In this document: piece after piece, positions 53,999 through 64,000 of the stretch
How the letters are laid out: each line of letters opens with the position of its first letter
How positions within the stretch are numbered: position 1 is the stretch's first letter
Source: Protopterus annectens
Taxonomy: Eukaryota; Chordata; Ceratodontiformes; Protopteridae
Length of the DNA stretch: 64,000 bases
Direction of reading: 5' to 3'
Assembly: GCF_019279795.1 (NCBI RefSeq)
Contig: NC_056750.1
Location: 829,513,519 to 829,577,518, forward strand
Notes under the pieces: model-generated
What the model was told of the DNA's origin: nothing
Databases searched by the model: none
What the model saw: the letters and a program-made list of their open reading frames with translations, nothing else
Position numbers and translations under genes: made by a program

Positions 53999-56900
53999 CA
54001 GTTCTTGGATGTTTGTTATTATAAGATGTAATTCTTTCTTCACTGCACTCTCCTGGTGTGGGTTCTTCACGTTGCTCATGTTTTTAGTGACAGTTCTTGG
54101 ATGTTTGTTATTATAAGATGTAGTTCTTTCTTCACTGCACTCTCCTGGTGTGGGTTCTTCACGTTGCTCATGTTTTTAGTGACAGTTCTTGGATGTTTGT
54201 TATTATAAGATGCAGTTCTTTCTTCACTGCACTCTCCTGGTGTGGGTTCTTCACGTTGCTCATGTTTTTAGTGACAGTTCTTGGATGTTTGTTATTATAA
54301 GATGTAGTTCTTTCTTCACTGCACTCTCCTGGTGTGGGTTCTTCACATTGCTCATGTTTTAGTGACAGTTCTTGGATGTTTGTTATTATAAGATGTAGTT
54401 CTTTCTTCACTGCACTCTCCTGGTGTGGGTTCTTCACGTTGCTCATGCTTTAGTGACAGTTCTTGGATGTTTGTTATTATAAGATGTAGTTCTTTCTTCA
54501 CTGCACTCTCCTGGTGTGGGTTCTTCACGTTGCTCATGTTTTTAGTGACAGTTCTTGGATGTTTGTTATTATAAGATGCAGTTCTTTCTTCACTGCACTC
54601 TCCTGGTGTGGGTTCTTCACGTTGCTCATGTTTTTAGTGACAGTTCTTGGATGTTTGTTATTATAAGATGTAGTTCTTTCTTCACTGCACTCTCCTGGTG
54701 TGGGTTCTTCACGTTGCTCATGCTTTAGTGACAGTTCTTGGATGTTTGTTATTATAAGATGTAGTTCTTTCTTCACTGCACTCTCCTGGTGTGGGTTCTT
54801 CACGTTGCTCATGCTTTAGTGACAGTTCTTGGATGTTTGTTATTATAAGATGTAGTTCTTTCTTCACTGCACTCTCCTGGTGTGGGTTCTTCACGTTGCT
54901 CATGTTTTTAGTGACAGTTCTTGGATGTTTGTTATTATAAGATGTAGTTCTTTCTTCACTGCACTCTCCTGGTGTGGGTTCTTCACGTTGCTCATGTTTT
55001 TAGTGACAGTTCTTGGATGTTTGTTATTATAAGATGTAGTTCTTTCTTCACTGCACTCTCCTGGTGTGGGTTCTTCACGTTGCTCATGTTTTTAGTGACA
55101 GTTCTTGGATGTTTGTTATTATAAGATGTAGTTCTTTCTTCACTGCACTCTCCTGGTGTGGGTTCTTCACGTTGCTCATGTTTTTAGTGACAGTTCTTGG
55201 ATGTTTGTTATTATAAGATGTAGTTCTTTCTTCACTGCACTCTCCTGGTGTGGGTTCTTCACGTTGCTCATGTTTTTAGTGACAGTTCTTGGATGTTTGT
55301 TATTATAAGATGTAGTTCTTTCTTCACTGCACTCTCCTGGTGTGGGTTCTTCACGTTGCTCATGTTTTAGTGACAGTTCTTGGATGTTTGTTATTATAAG
55401 ATGTAGTTCTTTCTTCACTGCACTCTCCTGGTGTGGGTTCTTCACGTTGCTCATGTTTTTAGTGACAGTTCTTGGATGTTTGTTATTATAAGATGTAGTT
55501 CTTTCTTCACTGCACTCTCCTGGTGTGGGTTCTTCACGTTGCTCATGTTTTTAGTGACAGTTCTTGGATGTTTGTTATTATAAGATGCAGTTCTTTCTTC
55601 ACTGCACTCTCCTGGTGTGGGTTCTTCACGTTGCTCATGTTTTTAGTGACAGTTCTTGGATGTTTGTTATTATAAGATGTAGTTCTTTCTTCACTGCACT
55701 CTCCTGGTGTGGGTTCTTCACGTTGCTCATGTTTTTAGTGACAGTTCTTGGATGTTTGTTATTATAAGATGTAGTTCTTTCTTCACTGCACTCTCCTGGT
55801 GTGGGTTCTTCACGTTGCTCATGCTTTAGTGACAGTTCTTGGATGTTTGTTATTATAAGATGTAGTTCTTTCTTCACTGCACTCTCCTGGTGTGGGTTCT
55901 TCACGTTGCTCATGCTTTAGTGACAGTTCTTGGATGTTTGTTATTATAAGATGTAGTTCTTTCTTCACTGCACTCTCCTGGTGTGGGTTCTTCATGTTGC
56001 TCATGCTTTAGTGACAGTTCTTGGATGTTTGTTATTATAAGATGTAGTTCTTTCTTCACTGCACTCTCCTGGTGTGGGTTCTTCACATTGCTCATGTTTT
56101 TAGTGACAGTTCTTGGATGTTTGTTATTATAAGATGTAGTTCTTTCTTCACTGCACTCTCCTGGTGTGGGTTCTTCACGTTGCTCATGTTTTTAGTGACA
56201 GTTCTTGGATGTTTGTTATTATAAGATGTAGTTCTTTCTTCACTGCACTCTCCTGGTGTGGGTTCTTCACGTTGCTCATGTTTTAGTGACAGTTCTTGGA
56301 TGTTTGTTATTATAAGATGTAGTTCTTTCTTCACTGCACTCTCCTGGTGTGGGTTCTTCACGTTGCTCATGTTTTAGTGACAGTTCTTGGATGTTTGTTA
56401 TTATAAGATGTAGTTCTTTCTTCACTGCACTCTCCTGGTGTGGGTTCTTCACGTTGCTCATGTTTTTAGTGACAGTTCTTGGATGTTTGTTATTATAAGA
56501 TGTAGTTCTTTCTTCACTGCACTCTCCTGGTGTGGGTTCTTCACGTTGCTCATGTTTTTAGTGACAGTTCTTGGATGTTTGTTATTATAAGATGTAGTTC
56601 TTTCTTCACTGCACTCTCCTGGTGTGGGTTCTTCACGTTGCTCATGTTTTTAGTGACAGTTCTTGGATGTTTGTTATTATAAGATGTAGTTCTTTCTTCA
56701 CTGCACTCTCCTGGTGTGGGTTCTTCACGTTGCTCATGCTTTAGTGACAGTTCTTGGATGTTTGTTATTATAAGATGCAGTTCTTTCTTCACTGCACTCT
56801 CCTGGTGTGGGTTCTTCACGTTGCTCATGTTTTTAGTGACAGTTCTTGGATGTTTGTTATTATAAGATGTAGTTCTTTCTTCACTGCACTCTCCTGGTGT

Positions 56901-59900
56901 GGGTTCTTCACGTTGCTCATGCTTTAGTGACAGTTCTTGGATGTTTGTTATTATAAGATGTAGTTCTTTCTTCACTGCACTCTCCTGGTGTGGGTTCTTC
57001 ACGTTGCTCATGCTTTAGTGACAGTTCTTGGATGTTTGTTATTATAAGATGTAGTTCTTTCTTCACTGCACTCTCCTGGTGTGGGTTCTTCACGTTGCTC
57101 ATGTTTTTAGTGACAGTTCTTGGATGTTTGTTATTATAAGATGTAGTTCTTTCTTCACTGCACTCTCCTGGTGTGGGTTCTTCACGTTGCTCATGTTTTA
57201 GTGACAGTTCTTGGATGTTTGTTATTATAAGATGTAGTTCTTTCTTCACTGCACTCTCCTGGTGTGGGTTCTTCACGTTGCTCATGTTTTAGTGACAGTT
57301 CTTGGATGTTTGTTATTATAAGATGTAGTTCTTTCTTCACTGCACTCTCCTGGTGTGGGTTCTTCACGTTGCTCATGCTTTAGTGACAGTTCTTGGATGT
57401 TTGTTATTATAAGATGTAGTTCTTTCTTCACTGCACTCTCCTGGTGTGGGTTCTTCACGTTGCTCATGTTTTTAGTGACAGTTCTTGGATGTTTGTTATT
57501 ATAAGATGTAGTTCTTTCTTCACTGCACTCTCCTGGTGTGGGTTCTTCACGTTGCTCATGTTTTTAGTGACAGTTCTTGGATGTTTGTTATTATAAGATG
57601 TAGTTCTTTCTTCACTGCACTCTCCTGGTGTGGGTTCTTCACGTTGCTCATGTTTTTAGTGACAGTTCTTGGATGTTTGTTATTATAAGATGTAGTTCTT
57701 TCTTCACTGCACTCTCCTGGTGTGGGTTCTTCACGTTGCTCATGTTTTAGTGACAGTTCTTGGATGTTTGTTATTATAAGATGTAGTTCTTTCTTCACTG
57801 CACTCTCCTGGTGTGGGTTCTTCACGTTGCTCATGCTTTAGTGACAGTTCTTGGATGTTTGTTATTATAAGATGTAGTTCTTTCTTCACTGCACTCTCCT
57901 GGTGTGGGTTCTTCACGTTGCTCATGTTTTTAGTGACAGTTCTTGGATGTTTGTTATTATAAGATGTAGTTCTTTCTTCACTGCACTCTCCTGGTGTGGG
58001 TTCTTCACGTTGCTCATGTTTTTAGTGACAGTTCTTGGATGTTTGTTATTATAAGATGTAGTTCTTTCTTCACTGCACTCTCCTGGTGTGGGTTCTTCAC
58101 GTTGCTCATGCTTTAGTGACAGTTCTTGGATGTTTGTTATTATAAGATGTAGTTCTTTCTTCACTGCACTCTCCTGGTGTGGGTTCTTCACGTTGCTCAT
58201 GTTTTAGTGACAGTTCTTGGATGTTTGTTATTATAAGATGTAGTTCTTTCTTCACTGCACTCTCCTGGTGTGGGTTCTTCACGTTGCTCATGTTTTAGTG
58301 ACAGTTCTTGGATGTTTGTTATTATAAGATGTAGTTCTTTCTTCACTGCACTCTCCTGGTGTGGGTTCTTCACGTTGCTCATGTTTTAGTGACAGTTCTT
58401 GGATGTTTGTTATTATAAGATGTAGTTCTTTCTTCACTGCACTCTCCTGGTGTGGGTTCTTCACGTTGCTCATGTTTTTAGTGACAGTTCTTGGATGTTT
58501 GTTATTATAAGATGTAGTTCTTTCTTCACTGCACTCTCCTGGTGTGGGTTCTTCACGTTGCTCATGTTTTTAGTGACAGTTCTTGGATGTTTGTTATTAT
58601 AAGATGTAGTTCTTTCTTCACTGCACTCTCCTGGTGTGGGTTCTTCACGTTGCTCATGTTTTTAGTGACAGTTCTTGGATGTTTGTTATTATAAGATGCA
58701 GTTCTTTCTTCACTGCACTCTCCTGGTGTGGGTTCTTCACGTTGCTCATGTTTTTAGTGACAGTTCTTGGATGTTTGTTATTATAAGATGTAGTTCTTTC
58801 TTCACTGCACTCTCCTGGTGTGGGTTCTTCACGTTGCTCATGTTTTTAGTGACAGTTCTTGGATGTTTGTTATTATAAGATGCAGTTCTTTCTTCACTGC
58901 ACTCTCCTGGTGTGGGTTCTTCACGTTGCTCATGTTTTTAGTGACAGTTCTTGGATGTTTGTTATTATAAGATGCAGTTCTTTCTTCACTGCACTCTCCT
59001 GGTGTGGGTTCTTCACGTTGCTCATGTTTTAGTGACAGTTCTTGGATGTTTGTTATTATAAGATGTAGTTCTTTCTTCACTGCACTCTCCTGGTGTGGGT
59101 TCTTCACGTTGCTCATGTTTTTAGTGACAGTTCTTGGATGTTTGTTATTATAAGATGTAGTTCTTTCTTCACTGCACTCTCCTGGTGTGGGTTCTTCACG
59201 TTGCTCATGTTTTAGTGACAGTTCTTGGATGTTTGTTATTATAAGATGTAGTTCTTTCTTCACTGCACTCTCCTGGTGTGGGTTCTTCACGTTGCTCATG
59301 TTTTTAGTGACAGTTCTTGGATGTTTGTTATTATAAGATGCAGTTCTTTCTTCACTGCACTCTCCTGGTGTGGGTTCTTCACGTTGCTCATGCTTTAGTG
59401 ACAGTTCTTGGATGTTTGTTATTATAAGATGTAGTTCTTTCTTCACTGCACTCTCCTGGTGTGGGTTCTTCACGTTGCTCATGTTTTTAGTGACAGTTCT
59501 TGGATGTTTGTTATTATAAGATGTAGTTCTTTCTTCACTGCACTCTCCTGGTGTGGGTTCTTCACGTTGCTCATGTTTTTAGTGACAGTTCTTGGATGTT
59601 TGTTATTATAAGATGTAGTTCTTTCTTCACTGCACTCTCCTGGTGTGGGTTCTTCACGTTGCTCATGTTTTTAGTGACAGTTCTTGGATGTTTGTTATTA
59701 TAAGATGTAGTTCTTTCTTCACTGCACTCTCCTGGTGTGGGTTCTTCACGTTGCTCATGTTTTTAGTGACAGTTCTTGGATGTTTGTTATTATAAGATGT
59801 AGTTCTTTCTTCACTGCACTCTCCTGGTGTGGGTTCTTCACGTTGCTCATGTTTTTAGTGACAGTTCTTGGATGTTTGTTATTATAAGATGTAGTTCTTT

Positions 59901-62602
59901 CTTCACTGCACTCTCCTGGTGTGGGTTCTTCACGTTGCTCATGTTTTTAGTGACAGTTCTTGGATGTTTGTTATTATAAGATGTAGTTCTTTCTTCACTG
60001 CACTCTCCTGGTGTGGGTTCTTCACGTTGCTCATGTTTTTAGTGACAGTTCTTGGATGTTTGTTATTATAAGATGTAGTTCTTTCTTCACTGCACTCTCC
60101 TGGTGTGGGTTCTTCACGTTGCTCATGTTTTTAGTGACAGTTCTTGGATGTTTGTTATTATAAGATGTAGTTCTTTCTTCACTGCACTCTCCTGGTGTGG
60201 GTTCTTCACGTTGCTCATGTTTTTAGTGACAGTTCTTGGATGTTTGTTATTATAAGATGTAGTTCTTTCTTCACTGCACTCTCCTGGTGTGGGTTCTTCA
60301 CGTTGCTCATGTTTTTAGTGACAGTTCTTGGATGTTTGTTATTATAAGATGTAGTTCTTTCTTCACTGCACTCTCCTGGTGTGGGTTCTTCACGTTGCTC
60401 ATGCTTTAGTGACAGTTCTTGGATGTTTGTTATTATAAGATGTAGTTCTTTCTTCACTGCACTCTCCTGGTGTGGGTTCTTCACGTTGCTCATGCTTTAG
60501 TGACAGTTCTTGGATGTTTGTTATTATAAGATGTAGTTCTTTCTTCACTGCACTCTCCTGGTGTGGGTTCTTCACGTTGCTCATGTTTTTAGTGACAGTT
60601 CTTGGATGTTTGTTATTATAGGATGTAGTTCTTTCTTCACTGCACTCTCCTGGTGTGGGTTCTTCACGTTGCTCATGTTTTTAGTGACAGTTCTTGGATG
60701 TTTGTTATTATAAGATGTAGTTCTTTCTTCACTGCACTCTCCTGGTGTGGGTTCTTCACGTTGCTCATGTTTTTAGTGACAGTTCTTGGATGTTTGTTAT
60801 TATAAGATGTAGTTCTTTCTTCACTGCACTCTCCTGGTGTGGGTTCTTCACGTTGCTCATGTTTTTAGTGACAGTTCTTGGATGTTTGTTATTATAAGAT
60901 GTAGTTCTTTCTTCACTGCACTCTCCTGGTGTGGGTTCTTCACGTTGCTCATGTTTTTAGTGACAGTTCTTGGATGTTTGTTATTATAAGATGCAGTTCT
61001 TTCTTCACTGCACTCTCCTGGTGTGGGTTCTTCACGTTGCTCATGTTTTTAGTGACAGTTCTTGGATGTTTGTTATTATAAGATGTAGTTCTTTCTTCAC
61101 TGCACTCTCCTGGTGTGGGTTCTTCACGTTGCTCATGTTTTTAGTGACAGTTCTTGGATGTTTGTTATTATAAGATGTAGTTCTTTCTTCACTGCACTCT
61201 CCTGGTGTGGGTTCTTCACGTTGCTCATGCTTTAGTGACAGTTCTTGGATGTTTGTTATTATAAGATGTAGTTCTTTCTTCACTGCACTCTCCTGGTGTG
61301 GGTTCTTCACGTTGCTCATGTTTTTAGTGACAGTTCTTGGATGTTTGTTATTATAAGATGTAGTTCTTTCTTCACTGCACTCTCCTGGTGTGGGTTCTTC
61401 ACGTTGCTCATGTTTTTAGTGACAGTTCTTGGATGTTTGTTATTATAAGATGTAGTTCTTTCTTCACTGCACTCTCCTGGTGTGGGTTCTTCACGTTGCT
61501 CATGCTTTAGTGACAGTTCTTGGATGTTTGTTATTATAAGATGTAGTTCTTTCTTCACTGCACTCTCCTGGTGTGGGTTCTTCACGTTGCTCATGTTTTT
61601 AGTGACAGTTCTTGGATGTTTGTTATTATAAGATGTAGTTCTTTCTTCACTGCACTCTCCTGGTGTGGGTTCTTCACGTTGCTCATGCTTTAGTGACAGT
61701 TCTTGGATGTTTGTTATTATAAGATGCAGTTCTTTCTTCACTGCACTCTCCTGGTGTGGGTTCTTCACGTTGCTCATGTTTTTAGTGACAGTTCTTGGAT
61801 GTTTGTTATTATAAGATGTAGTTCTTTCTTCACTGCACTCTCCTGGTGTGGGTTCTTCACGTTGCTCATGTTTTTAGTGACAGTTCTTGGATGTTTGTTA
61901 TTATAAGATGTAGTTCTTTCTTCACTGCACTCTCCTGGTGTGGGTTCTTCACGTTGCTCATGTTTTAGTGACAGTTCTTGGATGTTTGTTATTATAAGAT
62001 GTAGTTCTTTCTTCACTGCACTCTCCTGGTGTGGGTTCTTCATGTTGCTCATGCTTTAGTGACAGTTCTTGGATGTTTGTTATTATAAGATGTAGTTCTT
62101 TCTTCACTGCACTCTCCTGGTGTGGGTTCTTCACGTTGCTCATGTTTTTAGTGACAGTTCTTGGATGTTTGTTATTATAAGATGTAGTTCTTTCTTCACT
62201 GCACTCTCCTGGTGTGGGTTCTTCACGTTGCTCATGTTTTTAGTGACAGTTCTTGGATGTTTGTTATTATAAGATGTAGTTCTTTCTTCACTGCACTCTC
62301 CTGGTGTGGGTTCTTCACGTTGCTCATGTTTTTAGTGACAGTTCTTGGATGTTTGTTATTATAAGATGTAGTTCTTTCTTCACTGCACTCTCCTGGTGTG
62401 GGTTCTTCACGTTGCTCATGTTTTTAGTGACAGTTCTTGGATGTTTGTTATTATAAGATGTAGTTCTTTCTTCACTGCACTCTCCTGGTGTGGGTTCTTC
62501 ACGTTGCTCATGTTTTTAGTGACAGTTCCTGGATGTTTGTTATTATAAGATGTAGTTCTTTCTTCACTGCACTCTCCTGGTGAGGGTTCTTCGAGTTGCT
62601 CA
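53999..62602 (-). repeat. 91/92-bp coding minisatellite in L1 ORF1, ~94 copies
   Basis: Each unit on the minus strand begins ATGAGCAACGTGAAGAACCC and encodes MSNVKNPHQESAVKKELHLI then ITNIQELSLK. The most 5' unit differs (ATGAGCAACTCGAAG, after AAAG) and is the likely authentic ORF1 start (62602). The most 3' unit reads directly into MDKFKNK of the coiled coil. Units are 91 or 92 bases, the difference being one base in the T-run before the Met codon (catgttttag, catgctttag, catgtttttag). Other variants: aagatg(t/c)ag, cac(g/a)ttg and cat(g)ttg. Units are nearly identical, so the array is young or homogenised. Confidence 0.95.
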
Positions 62603-62831
62603 TCTTTAGATCTCCAGTAGAAAACTACTTTACAAGAATAATTAAAACATTTTCTTGACTATCTATTACTTTTTAGGAAATAATAAACTGTCTATGTTAA
62701 TCTCACTTTTAGTAGACTTTTAGTTTAAATTTTCTAAAAATTAAAGCATATTTCCTGTCAGGATATTAAAATCTAAGCAGAGCTATAGATTTCTGCTGCT
62801 ATCAGACTGGCATCTTGGCCACACACATCCC
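62603..62831 (-). promoter_or_regulatory. L1-like 5' UTR with YY1-like start
   Basis: From the target duplication to the ORF1 ATG, read on the minus strand: GGGATGTGTGTGGCCAAGAT near the very 5' end contains CAAGATG, resembling the YY1 site that sets L1 transcription start in mammals. It is short (about 230 bases), so the promoter may be compact. No monomer repeats are seen in it. Confidence 0.45.
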
Positions 62832-62843
62832 TATTAAAATTCT
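62832..62843. repeat. target-site duplication, right copy
   Basis: tattaaaattct, identical to 47372-47383. It defines the right boundary of the L1-like insertion. Confidence 0.8.
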
Positions 62844-62899
62844 TATAAACAAGTCAGTAACAGAAAACTATGACGCTTTACTATGGGAAAAAAACATAC

Positions 62900-63450
62900 A
62901 GAAAAATCAATCATACATATTTTGTCTTCATAAATGGGGTACATAACTGGAATTATCAAACCCCAGACCCACTGCTGTCTTATCACTTCTATCCAAAATT
63001 GTAGAAAAATTCAATGCACTAGCTTCCCAAGCATAGTGAATCAACACAGAAACCAAAGCCAGACAGCAGTCTCTGTATTGCTGGACTTTTCAAAATCCTT
63101 TGGTACAGTAAAACATGAATTGAACCTAGCCAGACTAGCTAAACAAAACTTCAGCAGTTATGCAATGATGTGGTTTATTAACTACTTTAGTAACAACACA
63201 ATAACCACATGAAGACAAAATACCGACTCCTCCTACTAAACAGTAGCAGTAAGAGTTTGATAAGGACTCTATCTAGATCCATAGTTGTTCAAGACGTGTA
63301 TCAATGAAATGTATGACAAAGATAAAAAATGCCTCCATAGCTTAATACTCAGATGATTTAGCTGTAATATACTCAGCAAATTATTTAAGCACACATCAAA
63401 TCATTACACAAGAATTGCATAACAATAGTAAATAACTGAAATCTAAATAC
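62900..63450 (+). pseudogene. decayed LINE reverse transcriptase (3' half)
   Basis: In plus-strand frames: NPRPTAVLSLLSKIVEKF (NYRPIS block) near 62960, VSVLLDFSKSFGTVKHEL (LDFSKAFDTVDH block, first catalytic Asp retained) near 63075, MMWFINYFSN, then LYLDP-LFKTCINEMYD (PQGSILGPLLF-NIYIND block) near 63265. It matches an L2/Rex-like ORF2 and is in the right orientation and order to be the continuation of 45720-47130. Confidence 0.6.
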
Positions 63451-64000
63451 TTTTGAAATGCAAAAAAAAAAAATACATCACTGTAAAATTGATTAACCAT
63501 GGTTGACCATGTTAGTCCCAGTAAGTTAGTCCCAGTAAGCCTTGGGGGGGGGGGGATTTAATAAAGCCTACATGTTTTTTTTTCCATGTAAGCATTGCGC
63601 AACACTGCTTACATGGCCATGAACATTTTTAGATTCATTAAGGGCTGCTGAGCAGCACACATGCACAGACCAACACAGAAACGTCCATGGCATGCAAATC
63701 ACCTCATAAGCAGGTGAATGTCATGTAAATGAGGCAGGTAGAGAGATCCAGCAAGCAGACAGGCATCTCTTTAGATCCAGTGCCAGTGTCTGTAGTGTAC
63801 ATGGAAAAATTCCATGTACAGGAGTTTAGACAGACAAAAGTGGTTGAAAAACTGTAGATATTTGCATGGAAATGTCATACCACATACACATGTGACTGAA
63901 ATTATCATTCTGTATGTAGGAAAAATGAAAAGAAATAAGTTAAATTAATGTTTTTAATAATCTGGGAATGTTTGTGTTGCATGCCACAGTGCACAAACAT
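63451..64000. repeat. hairpin-rich non-coding DNA
   Basis: A G-run (63543-63555) is followed by stem-loops: 63582-63619 (CCATGTAAGCA / TGCTTACATGG) and 63797-63821 (GTACATGGA / TCCATGTAC), and a smaller one near 63691-63716 (CACCT / AGGTG). The style recalls 648-945. It may be a MITE cut off by the window edge. Confidence 0.4.

Larger units (their letters stand above)
47384..62831 (-). mobile_element. full-length L1-like LINE with expanded ORF1 repeat
   Basis: Bounded by a perfect 12-bp target duplication (tattaaaattct). On the minus strand the order is: 5' end with GGCCAAGATGCC near 62813 (like the YY1-site start of mammalian L1), 5' UTR, ORF1 start at 62602, an 8.6 kb tandem array of 91/92-bp units, the ORF1 coiled coil and RNA-binding domains, an inter-ORF region of about 2 kb, ORF2 (from 51282) with endonuclease, RT and C-terminal Cys motif, and a short 3' end without a clear poly-A. 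Without the array the element would be about 6.8 kb, normal for L1. It splits an older LINE. Confidence 0.8.

Noticed and set aside
54168-62143. Many 61-214 residue minus-strand frames and 67-residue plus-strand frames in the 92-bp array as separate genes
   Set aside because: They are frame readings of one tandem unit; only the ORF1 origin of the minus-strand sequence is biologically meaningful.

Overview
The window is eukaryotic, AT-rich, intron- and repeat-dominated DNA in which I recognise no host gene, rRNA or intact tRNA. Nearly everything with a reading frame is a transposable element: CR1-type, RTE-type and L1-like non-LTR retrotransposons, a Penelope-like element (PLE) with a GIY-YIG endonuclease, two Harbinger transposons, hAT-type MITEs and foldback elements. 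CR1 elements whose ORF1 carries an esterase domain, together with PLE, Harbinger, hAT and L1-like elements, suggest a TE-rich vertebrate (for example a lungfish, coelacanth, amphibian or cartilaginous fish). The species cannot be fixed from sequence alone.

Layout. 0-1.3 kb: tRNA-like SINE head and hairpin-rich DNA. 1.15-7.1 kb: a Harbinger transposase cut in two by a full-length minus-strand CR1 (1441-6107); the halves rejoin in frame. 8.3-10.3 kb: microsatellites, a GC-hairpin element, a foldback element and a short duplication. 10.5-11.4 kb: 3' fragment of an RTE. 12.2-21.8 kb: a decayed plus-strand CR1, interrupted by an RTE (13977-20224), itself interrupted by a young PLE (14324 to about 17610). 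22.8-27.3 kb: a second Harbinger with two divergent genes, a three-exon Myb/SANT-like gene (minus) and a decayed transposase (plus); its introns hold MITEs and a foldback copy. 27.3-38.3 kb: a large imperfect inverted duplication of an unidentified split gene. Each arm carries a small non-autonomous PLE-like element, and the right arm has grown a 5.6 kb satellite (64-bp monomer) inside an intron. 38.3-47.3 kb: remnants of LINEs, a 53-bp minisatellite and a third mini-PLE. 47384-62831: an L1-like element on the minus strand with a 12-bp target-site duplication, whose ORF1 contains an 8.6 kb array of 91/92-bp repeats made from its own first ~30 codons. 62.9-63.5 kb: the other half of an older LINE that the L1 split.

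How the parts relate. The order of insertions can be read from the nesting. The most notable patterns are: (1) a coding minisatellite inside a retrotransposon ORF1; (2) four PLE-type elements sharing one architecture (inverted arms, one-sided tail, CTGANGA...GAAA core resembling a hammerhead ribozyme); (3) a satellite whose apparent single-copy progenitor survives in the other arm of the inverted duplication. All coding calls are broken by stops or frameshifts except CR1 ORF1, which is open over 342 codons.
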